64,000 bases of DNA from Symbiodinium kawagutii (Eukaryota; Sar; Dinophyceae; Suessiales; Symbiodiniaceae). The position numbers were made by a program, and so were the translations under genes. Below are positions 60,301 through 64,000 of the stretch, in pieces (position 1 is the stretch's first letter; the number at the start of each line of letters is the position of its first letter). Under the pieces are notes generated by a model. It made no database searches, was not told the origin of the DNA, and saw only the letters and a list, made by a program, of their open reading frames with translations. The DNA is taken from the NCBI GenBank assembly GCA_009767595.1, contig VSDK01015592.1, positions 242,080 to 306,079 of the forward strand, in the 5' to 3' direction.

Positions 60301-60841
60301 CAAACTACTAACCACGCACGGTTTCCAACTCACTAACCAACCGATAACCAACCCACTGATCAGGATCCACAAACCAACCCACTACCCAACCACCAACCCC
60401 TACCATTTCCTCCATGCTGGCGACCCATGGGTTCTGAGGTCACCCTTGGGCTCAGAGCATCACTTGCCGACGGCCCACACCTGTGCAGCCCCCAGCACTG
60501 AGGTGGGGGCCAGATGGTAGGCCATGGTGGATTAGTGCTGGGCTCTCATGGTAGTGAAAGGGAAGCTAATGGTTGATAAATGGTTGATAAATGGTGGGTG
60601 AATGGTTGATAAATGGTTGGTGAATGGGAAACTAATGGTTGACTCATGGTTGATTCCTGCTTAATGATGTTGAATTTATGGTTACATGCTGGCTGAATGA
60701 TGGGTGATGGGTGATGGGGACTCATAGGGATGATGACCAACAACAACCAGGGGCCAGGCTTTCCTGTATCAGTGGCGCCTGGTGTTGGGGGCTCGTTGCC
60801 TCCGAGGTGTGAACAAACTGGTTCTGCAACTTGGCTGGCAG
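26566..60841 (+). CDS. HECT-type E3 ubiquitin ligase gene, multi-exon, 3' end outside window
   Basis: HECT ligases take ubiquitin from an E2 onto a catalytic cysteine and pass it to substrate lysines. About 21 short + strand exons rebuild most of a HECT domain: SFEGEKGIDAGG (27.9 kb), ELRSFVALGRFLATALL (32.8 kb), GHPLPLRL (35.1 kb), DVAQVDPDF (37.7 kb), LLQRNGLQKLEEALG (39.2 kb), ELVPGGAQRRV (44.1 kb), GFWDVLPLHLL (48.7 kb), PTELSVMISG (50.4 kb), EWRLYS (51.4 kb), FWEAV (54.7 kb), LLRFATGSSRPPPGG (55.9 kb), FAELRPPFAVEV (58.4 kb), LPTAHTC (60.4 kb) and VNKLVL (60.8 kb). Order and spacing agree with the family's N-lobe and C-lobe. Phases agree at nearly every junction from 27.9 kb on. Upstream substrate-binding domains are unidentified, and the short tail after NKLVL is not in the window. 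Which HECT subfamily cannot be told. Confidence 0.88.
27589..27686. mobile_element. Family B element with 4-bp target duplication
   Basis: Left ctggttggtggtttcaaac, right ttgaaagcaccaaccag, flanked by ACTT (27585-27588 and 27687-27690). Confidence 0.88.
27896..27954 (+). CDS. HECT exon FEGEKGIDAGG
   Basis: Acceptor ctgacgag, GC donor at 27955. Encodes SVSFEGEKGIDAGGLLKDW, the V-x-F-x-G-E-x-G-x-D-x-G-G-x-x-x-x-W signature of the HECT N-lobe. Confidence 0.9.
28518..28569 (+). CDS. HECT exon after DW (tentative)
   Basis: Joins the previous exon as DWY and encodes VAVRLGFPLDESTSGC. Donor GTCCAG. Phase fits both neighbours, but the region is poorly conserved and the acceptor is followed by A. 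Confidence 0.5.
28789..28817. other. Assembly gap
   Basis: Run of 29 N following a G-run; presumably unresolved GC-rich or simple sequence. Confidence 0.99.
28978..29077. mobile_element. Family B element
   Basis: Left ctggttggtggtttgcttga, right ttgaaaccaccaagcag. Confidence 0.8.
29080..29360. other. Intron sequence, nothing recognised
   Basis: Mixed unique sequence between a family B and a family D element. Confidence 0.4.
29361..29426. mobile_element. Family D element, internally deleted
   Basis: ctgtggtaaactaacctgg and gccagttcagctaccagagg ends only about 65 bp apart. Confidence 0.55.
29798..29833 (+). CDS. HECT exon FDSVGLALAVS (tentative)
   Basis: Acceptor cgccaag, donor GTGCTC. Encodes FDSVGLALAVS and is in phase with 28569 and 31847. 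Position corresponds to the GLF... stretch before the LGR motif. Confidence 0.55.
30240..30700. other. Unique intron segment with a 150-codon ORF
   Basis: The + strand ORF 30295-30747 has no recognisable motif and runs into a family C element, so it is not called as a gene. Confidence 0.3.
30698..30808. mobile_element. Family C element, diverged
   Basis: Left acgggtgcttgtcaaaatgc, right gtccccaaaatttgagacac. The core ccagctagt..ttttagatga is shared with the partial copy at 27407-27447. Confidence 0.6.
30816..30911. mobile_element. Family C element, diverged
   Basis: Left ttggtttctcgaaatagggc, right gggtcccaaaatttgagata. It lies immediately after the previous copy. Confidence 0.6.
30950..31830. 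other. AT-rich intron segment with TATA and CCATCTATAT repeats
   Basis: TATATATA and CTCTCTCT tracts (31256-31395, 31495-31530) and a CCATCTATAT array (31730-31816). No coding frame. Confidence 0.6.
31847..31904 (+). CDS. HECT exon NVPSGSDEEFGAQ
   Basis: Acceptor tcgaag, donor GTGCGG. Encodes LNVARRNVPSGSDEEFGAQ, resembling the NP.S linker just before the L-R-x-F-x-x-L-G-R motif. The start is less sure than the end. Confidence 0.65.
32003..32082. mobile_element. Family C fragment, right half
   Basis: tttataggaataaatcagcc then ttggggtaccccattctgag and aaacaccca. Confidence 0.6.
32217..32333. mobile_element. Family A element
   Basis: Left ggcgagctgggtcaagtag, right gttttgacccacagcc. A further partial copy (ggctatgggtcgatatgaac) starts at about 32122. 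Confidence 0.7.
32783..32838 (+). CDS. HECT exon ELRSFVALGRFLATALL
   Basis: Acceptor gccccag, GC donor at 32839. Encodes ELRSFVALGRFLATALLR, a clear match to the F-x-x-L-G-R-x-L-x-x-A-L helix of HECT N-lobes. Confidence 0.9.
33283..33363. repeat. GATT/GATG tetranucleotide repeat
   Basis: Run of GATTGATT with a central GATGGATG block, downstream of the 32783 exon. Confidence 0.95.
33747..33848. mobile_element. Family C element
   Basis: Left ggaggtttctcagaataggg, right ctccattttaagaaaccccc. Confidence 0.8.
33980..35060. other. Intron sequence before GHPLPLRL exon
   Basis: Unique to about 34400, then ATTAACCATCAAT-type repeats (34700-34900). No coding frame. Confidence 0.45.
35073..35126 (+). 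CDS. HECT exon GHPLPLRL
   Basis: Acceptor gcagccag, GC donor at 35127. Encodes GHPLPLRLGGCPKWILT. It joins as LLRRGHPLPLRL upstream and LARLCLCDV downstream. Confidence 0.75.
35188..35252. mobile_element. Family D fragment
   Basis: Contains ctaacatggcaatggagaat and ccaccatag; one end only. Confidence 0.35.
35260..37600. other. Intron: repeats, family D copy and a TTGTTGTCGTCGG tract
   Basis: Holds ATGGTTGAT repeats, the family D element at 36001-36099, a TTGTTGTCGTCGGTTGTTGG tract (36650-36770), and a palindrome-like segment (37066-37205, taatgttaacccagg... and ...cctgggttaacatta). Confidence 0.5.
36001..36099. mobile_element. Family D element
   Basis: ctgtaccctggaagctgaaa at left and cttccaggtgagtttaccag at right, with gctataaatgctgg near the centre. 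Confidence 0.65.
37651..37708 (+). CDS. HECT exon DVAQVDPDF
   Basis: Acceptor ttggcag, donor GTGGGG. Encodes ARLCLCDVAQVDPDFCQHR, the D-x-x-x-x-D-P-x-x/F motif of the N-lobe. Confidence 0.85.
37779..37880. mobile_element. Family A element, partial
   Basis: Starts cagctgggtcaagcagtt directly downstream of the DVAQVDPDF exon and has the core gtgggaaaacaatg; the right end is replaced. Confidence 0.5.
38000..38077. mobile_element. Family A element, short
   Basis: ggctatgggtcaacattaac at left and gaactgacccaca at right with a shortened interior. Preceded by a TATATATA run (37965-37987). Confidence 0.6.
38280..39190. repeat. ATCAACCATGAGTC repeat tract before HECT exon
   Basis: Dense CATCAACCA, ATGAACCATGAGT and AACCACTAGTCAT units for about 900 bp, ending at the 39203 exon. 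Confidence 0.85.
39203..39273 (+). CDS. HECT exon LLQRNGLQKLEEALG
   Basis: Acceptor cttcag. Encodes VMPLLQRNGLQKLEEALG then TSDAH. It ends at 39270 (GT donor) or 39273 (GC donor), depending on the frame taken in the next exon. Confidence 0.8.
39528..39586. other. Assembly gap
   Basis: Run of 59 N inside an intron, next to family A related repeats. Confidence 0.99.
39704..39812. mobile_element. Family A element
   Basis: Left ggctatgggttaaacta, right ggttttgacccaaagcc, core agggacaacaatggttag. Confidence 0.75.
39901..40008. mobile_element. Family C element
   Basis: Left tggggggtctcaagctctag, right ccctattttgagaaaccgcc. Confidence 0.75.
40010..41680. other. Intron segment, mostly unique and AT-rich
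   Basis: Contains one family C element and a direct repeat (tttctataaaatgctgaaac at about 40395 and again near 40490). Nothing coding seen. Confidence 0.5.
40558..40667. mobile_element. Family C element
   Basis: Left tggtggttccttgaaactgg, right cctgattttaagaaaccacc. Confidence 0.75.
41691..41744 (+). CDS. HECT exon before ELVPGG, frame ambiguous
   Basis: Acceptor tcgcccag, donor GTGAGC. One frame (HLTFMAGGLPQSHRGPP) has the L-x-F motif usual here but leaves two bases that do not fit the next exon. The other (APDLHGWRPAAVSPWPAK) fits phase 0 on both sides but lacks the motif. Confidence 0.6.
41826..41985. repeat. Three TAGCATGC/TATAGC repeats downstream of exon
   Basis: gtagcatgccatg, ttgtagcatgcgatagctata and atagtatgcaatggctataa recur at roughly 50-60 bp intervals. 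Confidence 0.5.
42195..42265. mobile_element. Family B element, shortened
   Basis: Left ctggttggttggttggttg, right tttcaaccaccaaccag. Confidence 0.6.
42730..42975. repeat. GC-rich intronic tandem duplication
   Basis: gattggcgggcaaagactga...ggaaaaagc is followed about 95 bp later by gattggcgggacgtgaaaag...ggaaaaagc. Open on both strands (157-codon minus ORF 42548-43021), but no motif is recognised and it is not needed in the HECT chain. Confidence 0.6.
43400..44045. repeat. AACCATTATTACTATCATT repeats before ELVPGG exon
   Basis: Imperfect repeats of accattattactatcattatta across about 600 bp, C/A-rich on +, leading to the 44129 exon. Confidence 0.85.
44042..44121. repeat. Direct repeat of exon-proximal sequence
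   Basis: ggatcaccaacagctgcccc occurs at about 44042 and again at 44101, the second copy leading into the ELVPGG exon. Confidence 0.85.
44129..44188 (+). CDS. HECT exon ELVPGG
   Basis: Acceptor ccgccag, donor GTGGCG. Encodes ELVPGGAQRRVYDSDRRSAQ, matching the L-x-P-G-G-x-x-x-x-V-x-x-x-N/D stretch of HECT domains. An acceptor at 44113 would add LPLRQ. Confidence 0.88.
44290..44395. repeat. TTGTTGTTGGTGGTGG tract
   Basis: T/G-rich trinucleotide tract with a T-run, in the intron after the ELVPGG exon. An ACACACAC run follows at 44457-44470. Confidence 0.9.
44657..44751. mobile_element. Family B element
   Basis: Left ctggttggtggttttaaacg, right tttaaacgaccaaccag. Confidence 0.8.
44760..45600. 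other. Unique intron segment with an unassigned ORF
   Basis: The + strand ORF 45009-45368 reads protein-like in places but was not recognised. TTGGATATCAAA recurs at 45011, 45130 (inverted) and 45181. Confidence 0.3.
45790..45968. mobile_element. Two adjacent family C elements
   Basis: First copy ends gtacccatatttaaagaaac at about 45878; second begins tggtgtttatcaaaataagg at 45886 and ends ccccattatttgat. Confidence 0.6.
46096..46131 (+). CDS. HECT exon FQTVERQLA
   Basis: Acceptor aaccag, GC donor at 46132. Encodes VLGFQTVERQLA. With the next exon it supplies about 20 residues between the VPGG stretch and GF.DV, the normal family spacing. Confidence 0.65.
47001..47104. mobile_element. Family C element
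   Basis: Left ggttgtttctcaaaatgcag, right ccaaattctgagaaaccagc. Confidence 0.75.
47279..47308 (+). CDS. HECT exon RLTTLQRVV
   Basis: Acceptor atcaccag. Encodes RLTTLQRVV. The end could be 47302, 47305 or 47308 because the donor region is GTGGTGGTCC. The larger ORFs over this island are in other frames. Confidence 0.55.
47497..47608. mobile_element. Family A element with 4-bp target duplication
   Basis: Ends ggctatgggtcaatatta and gctttgacccactgcc, flanked by ACAT on both sides (47493-47496 and 47609-47612). Confidence 0.9.
47704..47803. mobile_element. Family C element
   Basis: Left end reduced to caaaatagggaaccc; right ctctattttgagaaacaccc. Confidence 0.7.
48105..48216. mobile_element. 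Family D element
   Basis: Left ccctttgggaaactaaccc, right ccaggttagtttaccagagg; the inner arms carry atggaaaatcagc and gattttccattg. Confidence 0.75.
48670..48704 (+). CDS. HECT exon GFWDVLPLHLL
   Basis: Acceptor ctcgccag, donor GTGCGA. Encodes GFWDVLPLHLL, corresponding to the G-F/L-x-x-V-x-P-x-x-x-L that precedes the ELE motif. Confidence 0.8.
48769..49238. mobile_element. Composite cluster of family A elements
   Basis: Four left ends (near 48770, 48899, 49023 and 49127, each ctatgggtcaa) but only one recognisable right end (ttttgacccacagg). Suggests nested or tandem copies with lost tails. Confidence 0.7.
49774..49879. mobile_element. Family B element
   Basis: Left ctggttggtggtttgattgg, right cgacgaaccagcaaccag. 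Confidence 0.7.
49947..50278. repeat. 21-bp minisatellite with 63-bp higher-order unit
   Basis: About 15-16 copies of gaaaatcccatggtttccct plus a. Variants CACTAGAAAACCTC and AAATCTTTTGG alternate so that a 63-bp block repeats twice. Because 21 is a multiple of 3, several frames stay open (for example 49892-50386); these are not taken as genes. Confidence 0.95.
50388..50439 (+). CDS. HECT exon PTELSVMISG
   Basis: Acceptor cacgtgag, donor GTGACC. Encodes PTELSVMISGSCDPDPQ, matching the S-P-x-E-L-x-x-x-I/L-x-G-x-x-x-x-D motif. Confidence 0.88.
50580..50905 (+). pseudogene. Coding-like fragment in intron, not recognised
   Basis: The frame from about 50600 reads LSKDAPAYKLLMWVGYAMHV then DAIILYLSDRR, but it has stops soon after and no exon signals. 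Overlapping minus-strand frames are also open. Possibly a decayed inserted gene fragment. Confidence 0.3.
51056..51155. mobile_element. Family B element
   Basis: Left ctggttggtggtttgatgat, right ttgaaaccaccaaccag. Confidence 0.8.
51386..51419 (+). CDS. HECT exon EWRLYS
   Basis: Acceptor ggctccag, donor GTGTGA. Encodes EWRLYSSSSSA, the W-x-x-Y that follows the D-rich stretch. Phase 0 in, phase 1 out. Confidence 0.7.
51499..51548. mobile_element. Family D fragment, right half
   Basis: Right arm ggattttccattgccatgtt then ggttcaccagagagta; no matching left arm. Confidence 0.5.
51550..52300. other. Intron segment, TAATGGCTAATA repeats
   Basis: Unique AT-rich sequence, then ggctaatactggctaataac repeats (52070-52160). 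No coding frame. Confidence 0.5.
52330..52560 (+). other. Exon-like GC-rich island not used in the HECT chain
   Basis: The frame 52316-52561 stays open and reads EANKLQKQVRPSG and ALELMLVNRTYCWGDFY. The exons on either side join in phase without it, so it may be a cryptic or alternative exon or an insertion. Confidence 0.4.
52873..52935. mobile_element. Family C fragment, left half
   Basis: atgggtgtttctcaaaatca followed by accccc and the catccaacatcaacc core. Confidence 0.55.
53269..53302 (+). CDS. HECT exon HPSAQQ
   Basis: Acceptor ggaaccag, donor GTGGTT. Encodes GRVARHPSAQ; with the next exon it gives HPSAQQFWEAV. Other frames of this island (SIWNQVVEW) are not in phase. Confidence 0.75.
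53400..54400. other. Unique intron segment with unassigned ORFs
   Basis: Non-repetitive; longest + ORF 53914-54294. Motifs were not recognised. The AATACCCATCAATTACCCATC array (54460-54600) follows and leads to the FWEAV exon. Confidence 0.35.
54702..54732 (+). CDS. HECT exon FWEAV
   Basis: Acceptor gtccacag, GC donor at 54733. Encodes FWEAVQTDLN, the F-W-x-x-V motif opening the segment before L-L-x-F-x-T-G. Confidence 0.85.
55829..55886 (+). CDS. HECT exon LLRFATGSSRPPP
   Basis: Encodes AEQRCRLLRFATGSSRPPP, the L-L-x-F-x-T-G-x-x-R-x-P motif. GC donor at 55887. Alternative acceptors (55819, 55822) would add KSE or SE at the front. Confidence 0.92.
56144..56233. mobile_element. Family B element lacking right end
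   Basis: Left ctggttggtggtttcaagca and core ttgactaatatttttcatag; the right terminal repeat has been replaced by ttaatcaatgg. Confidence 0.6.
56569..56683. mobile_element. Family C element
   Basis: Left aggggggttctcaaaatagg, right ctactattttgagaaacacc. Confidence 0.8.
58421..58460 (+). CDS. HECT exon GGFAELRPPFAVEV
   Basis: Acceptor gatcagag, donor GTGGCT. Encodes GFAELRPPFAVE; joins upstream as PPPGGF. This matches the P-x-G-G-F-x-x-L stretch of HECT C-lobes. Confidence 0.88.
59250..60273 (+). pseudogene. Degraded coding-like insertion, identity unknown
   Basis: Non-repetitive + strand segment inside a HECT intron. Three open stretches (59305-59547, 59589-59807, 59884-60273) have protein-like composition. 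The second continues past an in-frame TAG near 59805 (VDANGRKRMSTVAMHQVG, then GTLLDTV) to about 59985, after which another frame takes over. It starts with a K/G/S-rich basic segment. It reads as one decayed gene with at least one stop and one frameshift. A capsid-like or retrocopied origin is possible but unproven; no family was recognised. Confidence 0.4.
60439..60482 (+). CDS. HECT exon with catalytic LPTAHTC
   Basis: Acceptor gttctgag, donor GTGCAG. Encodes SPLGSEHHLPTAHT plus the first base of the catalytic cysteine codon. L-P-x-A-x-T-C is the HECT active-site motif. Confidence 0.92.
60807..60841 (+). CDS. HECT exon (C)VNKLVL after active site
   Basis: Acceptor cctccgag. Its first two bases (GT) complete the catalytic TGT, followed by VNKLVL, the family's C-x-N-x-L-x-L. 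A GC donor at 60826 would let the next exon supply P-x-Y; reading to the GT at 60842 gives QLGWQ. Confidence 0.75.
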
Positions 60842-60903
60842 GTGGCTGACCCTGATGGCCCCAGTGGTGGCAGTTGACACAGGAAGTTGCAACAGGAATA
60901 GTG

Positions 60904-61004
60904 GTTTGGTTGGTGGTTTGATTCACATTCTTTATACTACTAATCAGTAACAAATGGTTGGTTGACAAGCATATTTTTCATAGGGGTTGAAAGCACCAAA
61001 CCAG
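60904..61004. mobile_element. Family B element
   Basis: Left gtttggttggtggtttgatt, right ttgaaagcaccaaaccag. Confidence 0.75.
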
Positions 61005-61009
61005 TGGTT

Positions 61010-61870
61010 GATAAGGGTTAGTTCATGCTTAATAATGGTCATGTACACAACCACTTGCCAATTGTTAGGAATTGTTGCTAATGGTCATTTGGTTAGTGGT
61101 TCATGTTGTTTACTCAATGATTGTTAAAACTGGTCATTTACACAATGGTTGCTGATGTTTGGTTTACAGTTGATAGTGGTTTGTCACGGTTAACAGTGGT
61201 TAATATCCAGCCATTGATAGTGGGGATTGGAAGCCAAAGATCATGACTATCCATACTAAATGGGGGGCTAGTTCGATGATGGGTCCGGTAAACGCTGGTT
61301 CGTGATAAATTGGTTAATATCAATGGCTGATAGTGGTAGTATACCAATTGATATCATTGGTAAGTAATGGCTGACTACATCCATTGATACTGATATTACC
61401 AATGGTTGGTTACTTCGTAACATCAATTACCAATACTGAATATGGAGCTAGTTCGATGATGTTTCTTGTAAATGCTGGTTTGTAATAAGTTGGTTGATTA
61501 ATATCAATGGTTGATAGTGGTTAGCCATCAGTGGCAATCATTGGCGATTACTTGTAAACTATTCTCAAGCCGTTCCTTACCCATCGTGAGTGCTTGACCA
61601 TCAAAGCTTACTGTTAATTGTCCATCATGTATCATTTATAGCTGATCAAACTTCTGGAGGATGATGTGTTCATATCAAATTTGGTAGTGTCATCAACCAC
61701 CAAGAATCAATGCAATGATATGCAATGATTATATACATAGATTTTTTGATAACCATTGCTGTCATTGATATTTATATGTTGCAAATATTGGTTGCATTTG
61801 AGGGCTGACAATAATGGTACAGTAGATCGCAAGTCAAAATTGTAAAAGAACTCACGGTCTCGTGACGTTT
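61010..61870. other. Sequence after the NKLVL exon, no gene seen
   Basis: TGATAGTGGTT and GGTTAATATCAATGG repeats to about 61540 (intron-start texture), then unique AT-rich sequence. Confidence 0.5.
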
Positions 61871-61881
61871 TCGAAGGTCAG

Positions 61882-62347
61882 ATGTTCCAAAAGTGCACAG
61901 CGCTAGGGCGAAACGCACGTTCGGAAGTCAAAATCGCAAAAAAACTGTTGGGACAGATGTTGTTGTCTCAGGTGGGCAAAAACAAGCATGGCATTTTCCG
62001 TTTGACATCCGTGGAACAGAAGGGCACAGAACTTGTGGTCTTTGCGCAGGCAGTGTTCCAGGCTGACAGTGTGCCGGTGGCCGAATGCATTGAGTGGTTT
62101 TGACAGGAAAGCGAAGCAGCCATTGGTATTTGCTACTCCAGTTTCGGCAAGGCAACCAATATCAAAGCAGCCATTGGTATATGCTCAGAAACGCAAATAT
62201 CAGAAGATCGGCGACGAAAATGAAGTAGCGACAATGGTTTGCACGCCGAGTCCGAAGAAAAGTCGGACTCCAGATGCCCTTGGCACTCCGCCGCACAAGA
62301 TCGGGTCTGGTCGGGTCTTGGACATATCGATCTGGCATAAGATGTAA
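61882..62347 (+). pseudogene. Coding-like segment, unrecognised
   Basis: ORF 61882-62103 (basic N-terminus, GKNKHGIFRLTSVEQKGTEL) overlaps ORF 62033-62347 in another frame (lysine/proline-rich, TPSPKKSRTPDALGTPP). Looks like one coding region broken by a frameshift, inside DNA lacking the usual intron repeats. No family assigned. Confidence 0.35.
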
Positions 62348-62399
62348 GTCTGTGCACACGCATATTATATTTCGTACGCACATACCGGTATGTTACATA

Positions 62400-62590
62400 C
62401 CATTTTACGAAGCACCAGAAAAGAAACATCATCACAGAGAAAAGCGGCAGGAAAAACAGGAACAAAAACGCCAGCAAAGGGAAAACACCAACACAAAAAA
62501 GCACCAGAGAAAAAACAAAACGCCAGCCAAGAAACATCAAAACAAAAACACCAGCAAACAAAAAACACCAGAGACCTAAAACACCAGAAG
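62400..62590. repeat. AAAACACCAGCAAA low-complexity tract
   Basis: A-rich tract with recurring aaaacaccag and aaacaccag units; frames across it are K/Q/T-rich artefacts. Confidence 0.7.
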
Positions 62591-63211
62591 AAATCAACAA
62601 CATTGTCATCATTTCAGCCCTTATCGACACCACCGCTTCCTCTCCAACAACTGCTCTCTCCTTTAGGCTATTGATTTTGGAAACTTCTGCCAGCGCCTTG
62701 CATGGTCACTATGCTACCAGTTTATGATACTAAAAGCTGGTTTATGAATAACCTAGGTTATAAGCTGCCTGGTACCGTGCTCATACCCCCAGCTGCACAT
62801 CTAATTCCTTCCAATTCATTTCAAATCTTTCCCAGTTCCTGCCAAAATTCCTGCATAAATCATCATCGTACATACTTTTAGTTAACCCACCATCATTCAC
62901 CATCATTTTTCCGATCATGGTAATCAATTTCCAATCCCTGTCAAACTTCCAGCCGCTACATCCCCAGCAAATCTGCCATCATGAACCATAATTAATCATC
63001 ATAACTTAAAACTACTATAAGTTAATTGAATTAATTAACTATTCTTATCCATTCCTAAGCAGTACTAACCTTATATATGGGGGTTGGTATTTCCACTACA
63101 TTATGGGAGGACTTGTGATCTGTACCAGGCTGTATTGAGACACGATTTAGTAAACTTAAAAAGGGGTGAGCAAAGTGATTGTGTAGCATGGCAACATCAT
63201 GGAATCAAAAG

Positions 63212-63580
63212 TCATTTTGTAGCAAACTGGTCTTGGAGATTTCGATGATTCGTGTTGAAACGAAAACTCTTTTTGTAGCGTATCGACAGTTCCCGCCGAT
63301 CGACGGGAGAACTCTTGTGCCGAAGCCATCCGCTAGTGGGGTCATTTTACACGATCTTAGCTGATTGTATAGCACACGATCTTAGCTGATTGCAAAAAGC
63401 ACGAGCTGTTTGGTGTCTTGCTCTGTGTTTTTCGTCTTGCTTATGATGTTTGAAAACTCATTTTGTAGCAACTGTTATTTCTCCAGTCCTTGACACTCAG
63501 AACATCCAAAGTACATTTTGTAGCAAAAATCCACCCTCAAAATGTAGCGTTTTGTCTCTGTATCCAACCCATTTTGTAGC
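63212..63580 (+). promoter_or_regulatory. Cluster of CATTTTGTAGC motifs
   Basis: cattttgtagc at 63212, 63459, 63514 and 63570, ctttttgtagc at 63269, and shorter tgtagc/tatagc forms at 63181 and 63367. Same motif type as the cluster between the two genes. Function not established. Confidence 0.4.
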
Positions 63581-63654
63581 ACTGATGTTGAGAATGATCG
63601 CTGGTACCTACAAACAGTGGAATACCAGTCCACTAGGAAATTCCCAACCCCCGT

Positions 63655-64000
63655 CCTTATATTCCAGTCCATCATTAACCATCATTCATAACTTGTTGAT
63701 TAACTATCATTCACCATCATTAACCATTACCATTATTATCAAACAATGGCCATTATTATTTGATTGCCATTATTACCATATCAACCATCATTCAAGCACC
63801 CGTCCTCCCCAACAAATATAGAACAACCATAGAAAAACCTACAGAAACCATAGAAAAAACCATAGAAGAACCATAGAAAAGCCACAATAATCCATTGTTG
63901 TTTGTCATCATTGACCATGATTATATCCCCAAGCTTTCCCATCATTAACCATTACCCATCATTAACCATTACCATCATTATCCATTATATTACAACCATT
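63655..64000. repeat. ACCATCATTAACCATT tract at window end
   Basis: C/A-rich CCATCATTAACCATT units like those that precede most exons here, suggesting another + strand exon just past the window. Confidence 0.6.

Noticed and set aside
62133-62633. 166-codon minus-strand ORF rich in F, L and V
   Set aside because: It is the complement of an A-rich CACCAG tract and only mimics membrane segments.

Overview
The window reads as nuclear DNA of a dinoflagellate or a close relative. No bacterial gene fits. Coding sequence is split into very short GC-rich exons (about 20-96 nt) separated by introns of roughly 0.3-2.5 kb. Exons were found by matching short translations to remembered family motifs and then requiring splice phases to agree from exon to exon. 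In the resulting chains about a quarter of the introns start with GC instead of GT, and most acceptors are AG followed by G. Both traits are known from dinoflagellate genomes. The genus is not identifiable from sequence alone.

Two genes lie on the + strand, in the same direction. Gene 1 (2086 to about 20300; its 5' end is outside the window) encodes a TauE/SafE-family membrane anion exporter. Its exons chain in phase through the linker and both halves of the domain, including the GLFGVGGGIVKGP loop at 14492-14563. Gene 2 (HECT part 26566-60841, with possible earlier exons from about 21.9 kb) encodes a HECT E3 ubiquitin ligase. The chain runs from FEGEKGIDAGG (27.9 kb) through ELVPGG, FWEAV and LLRFATG to the catalytic LPTAHTC (60.4 kb). 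An intron splits the catalytic cysteine codon. The last few codons are missing and probably lie just past 64000.

Layout: 1-2085 intron with GATA and AACCATCATTTC repeats; 2.1-20.3 kb TauE/SafE gene; 20.3-22.0 kb probable intergenic DNA, free of the intron repeats and carrying repeated TTTTTGTAG and GATGTGCCTT motifs; 22-26 kb weakly supported early exons of gene 2; 26.5-60.8 kb HECT gene; 61-63.6 kb different, non-repetitive DNA with another TTTTGTAGC cluster; 63.65-64 kb CCAT-rich DNA of the kind that precedes exons. Two assembly gaps occur (28789-28817 and 39528-39586).

The most striking structure is in the introns. Most exons are preceded by AACCATC/CCATCA-type simple repeats and followed by their reverse complement (GATGGTT/TGATGG), so the strand bias of the repeats flips at the exon. 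The introns also hold at least four families of about 100-115 bp elements with terminal inverted repeats (families A-D below). Some have 4-bp target duplications, and one copy sits inside a copy of another family. Long homogenised minisatellites and fragments of degraded coding-like sequence fill much of the rest.
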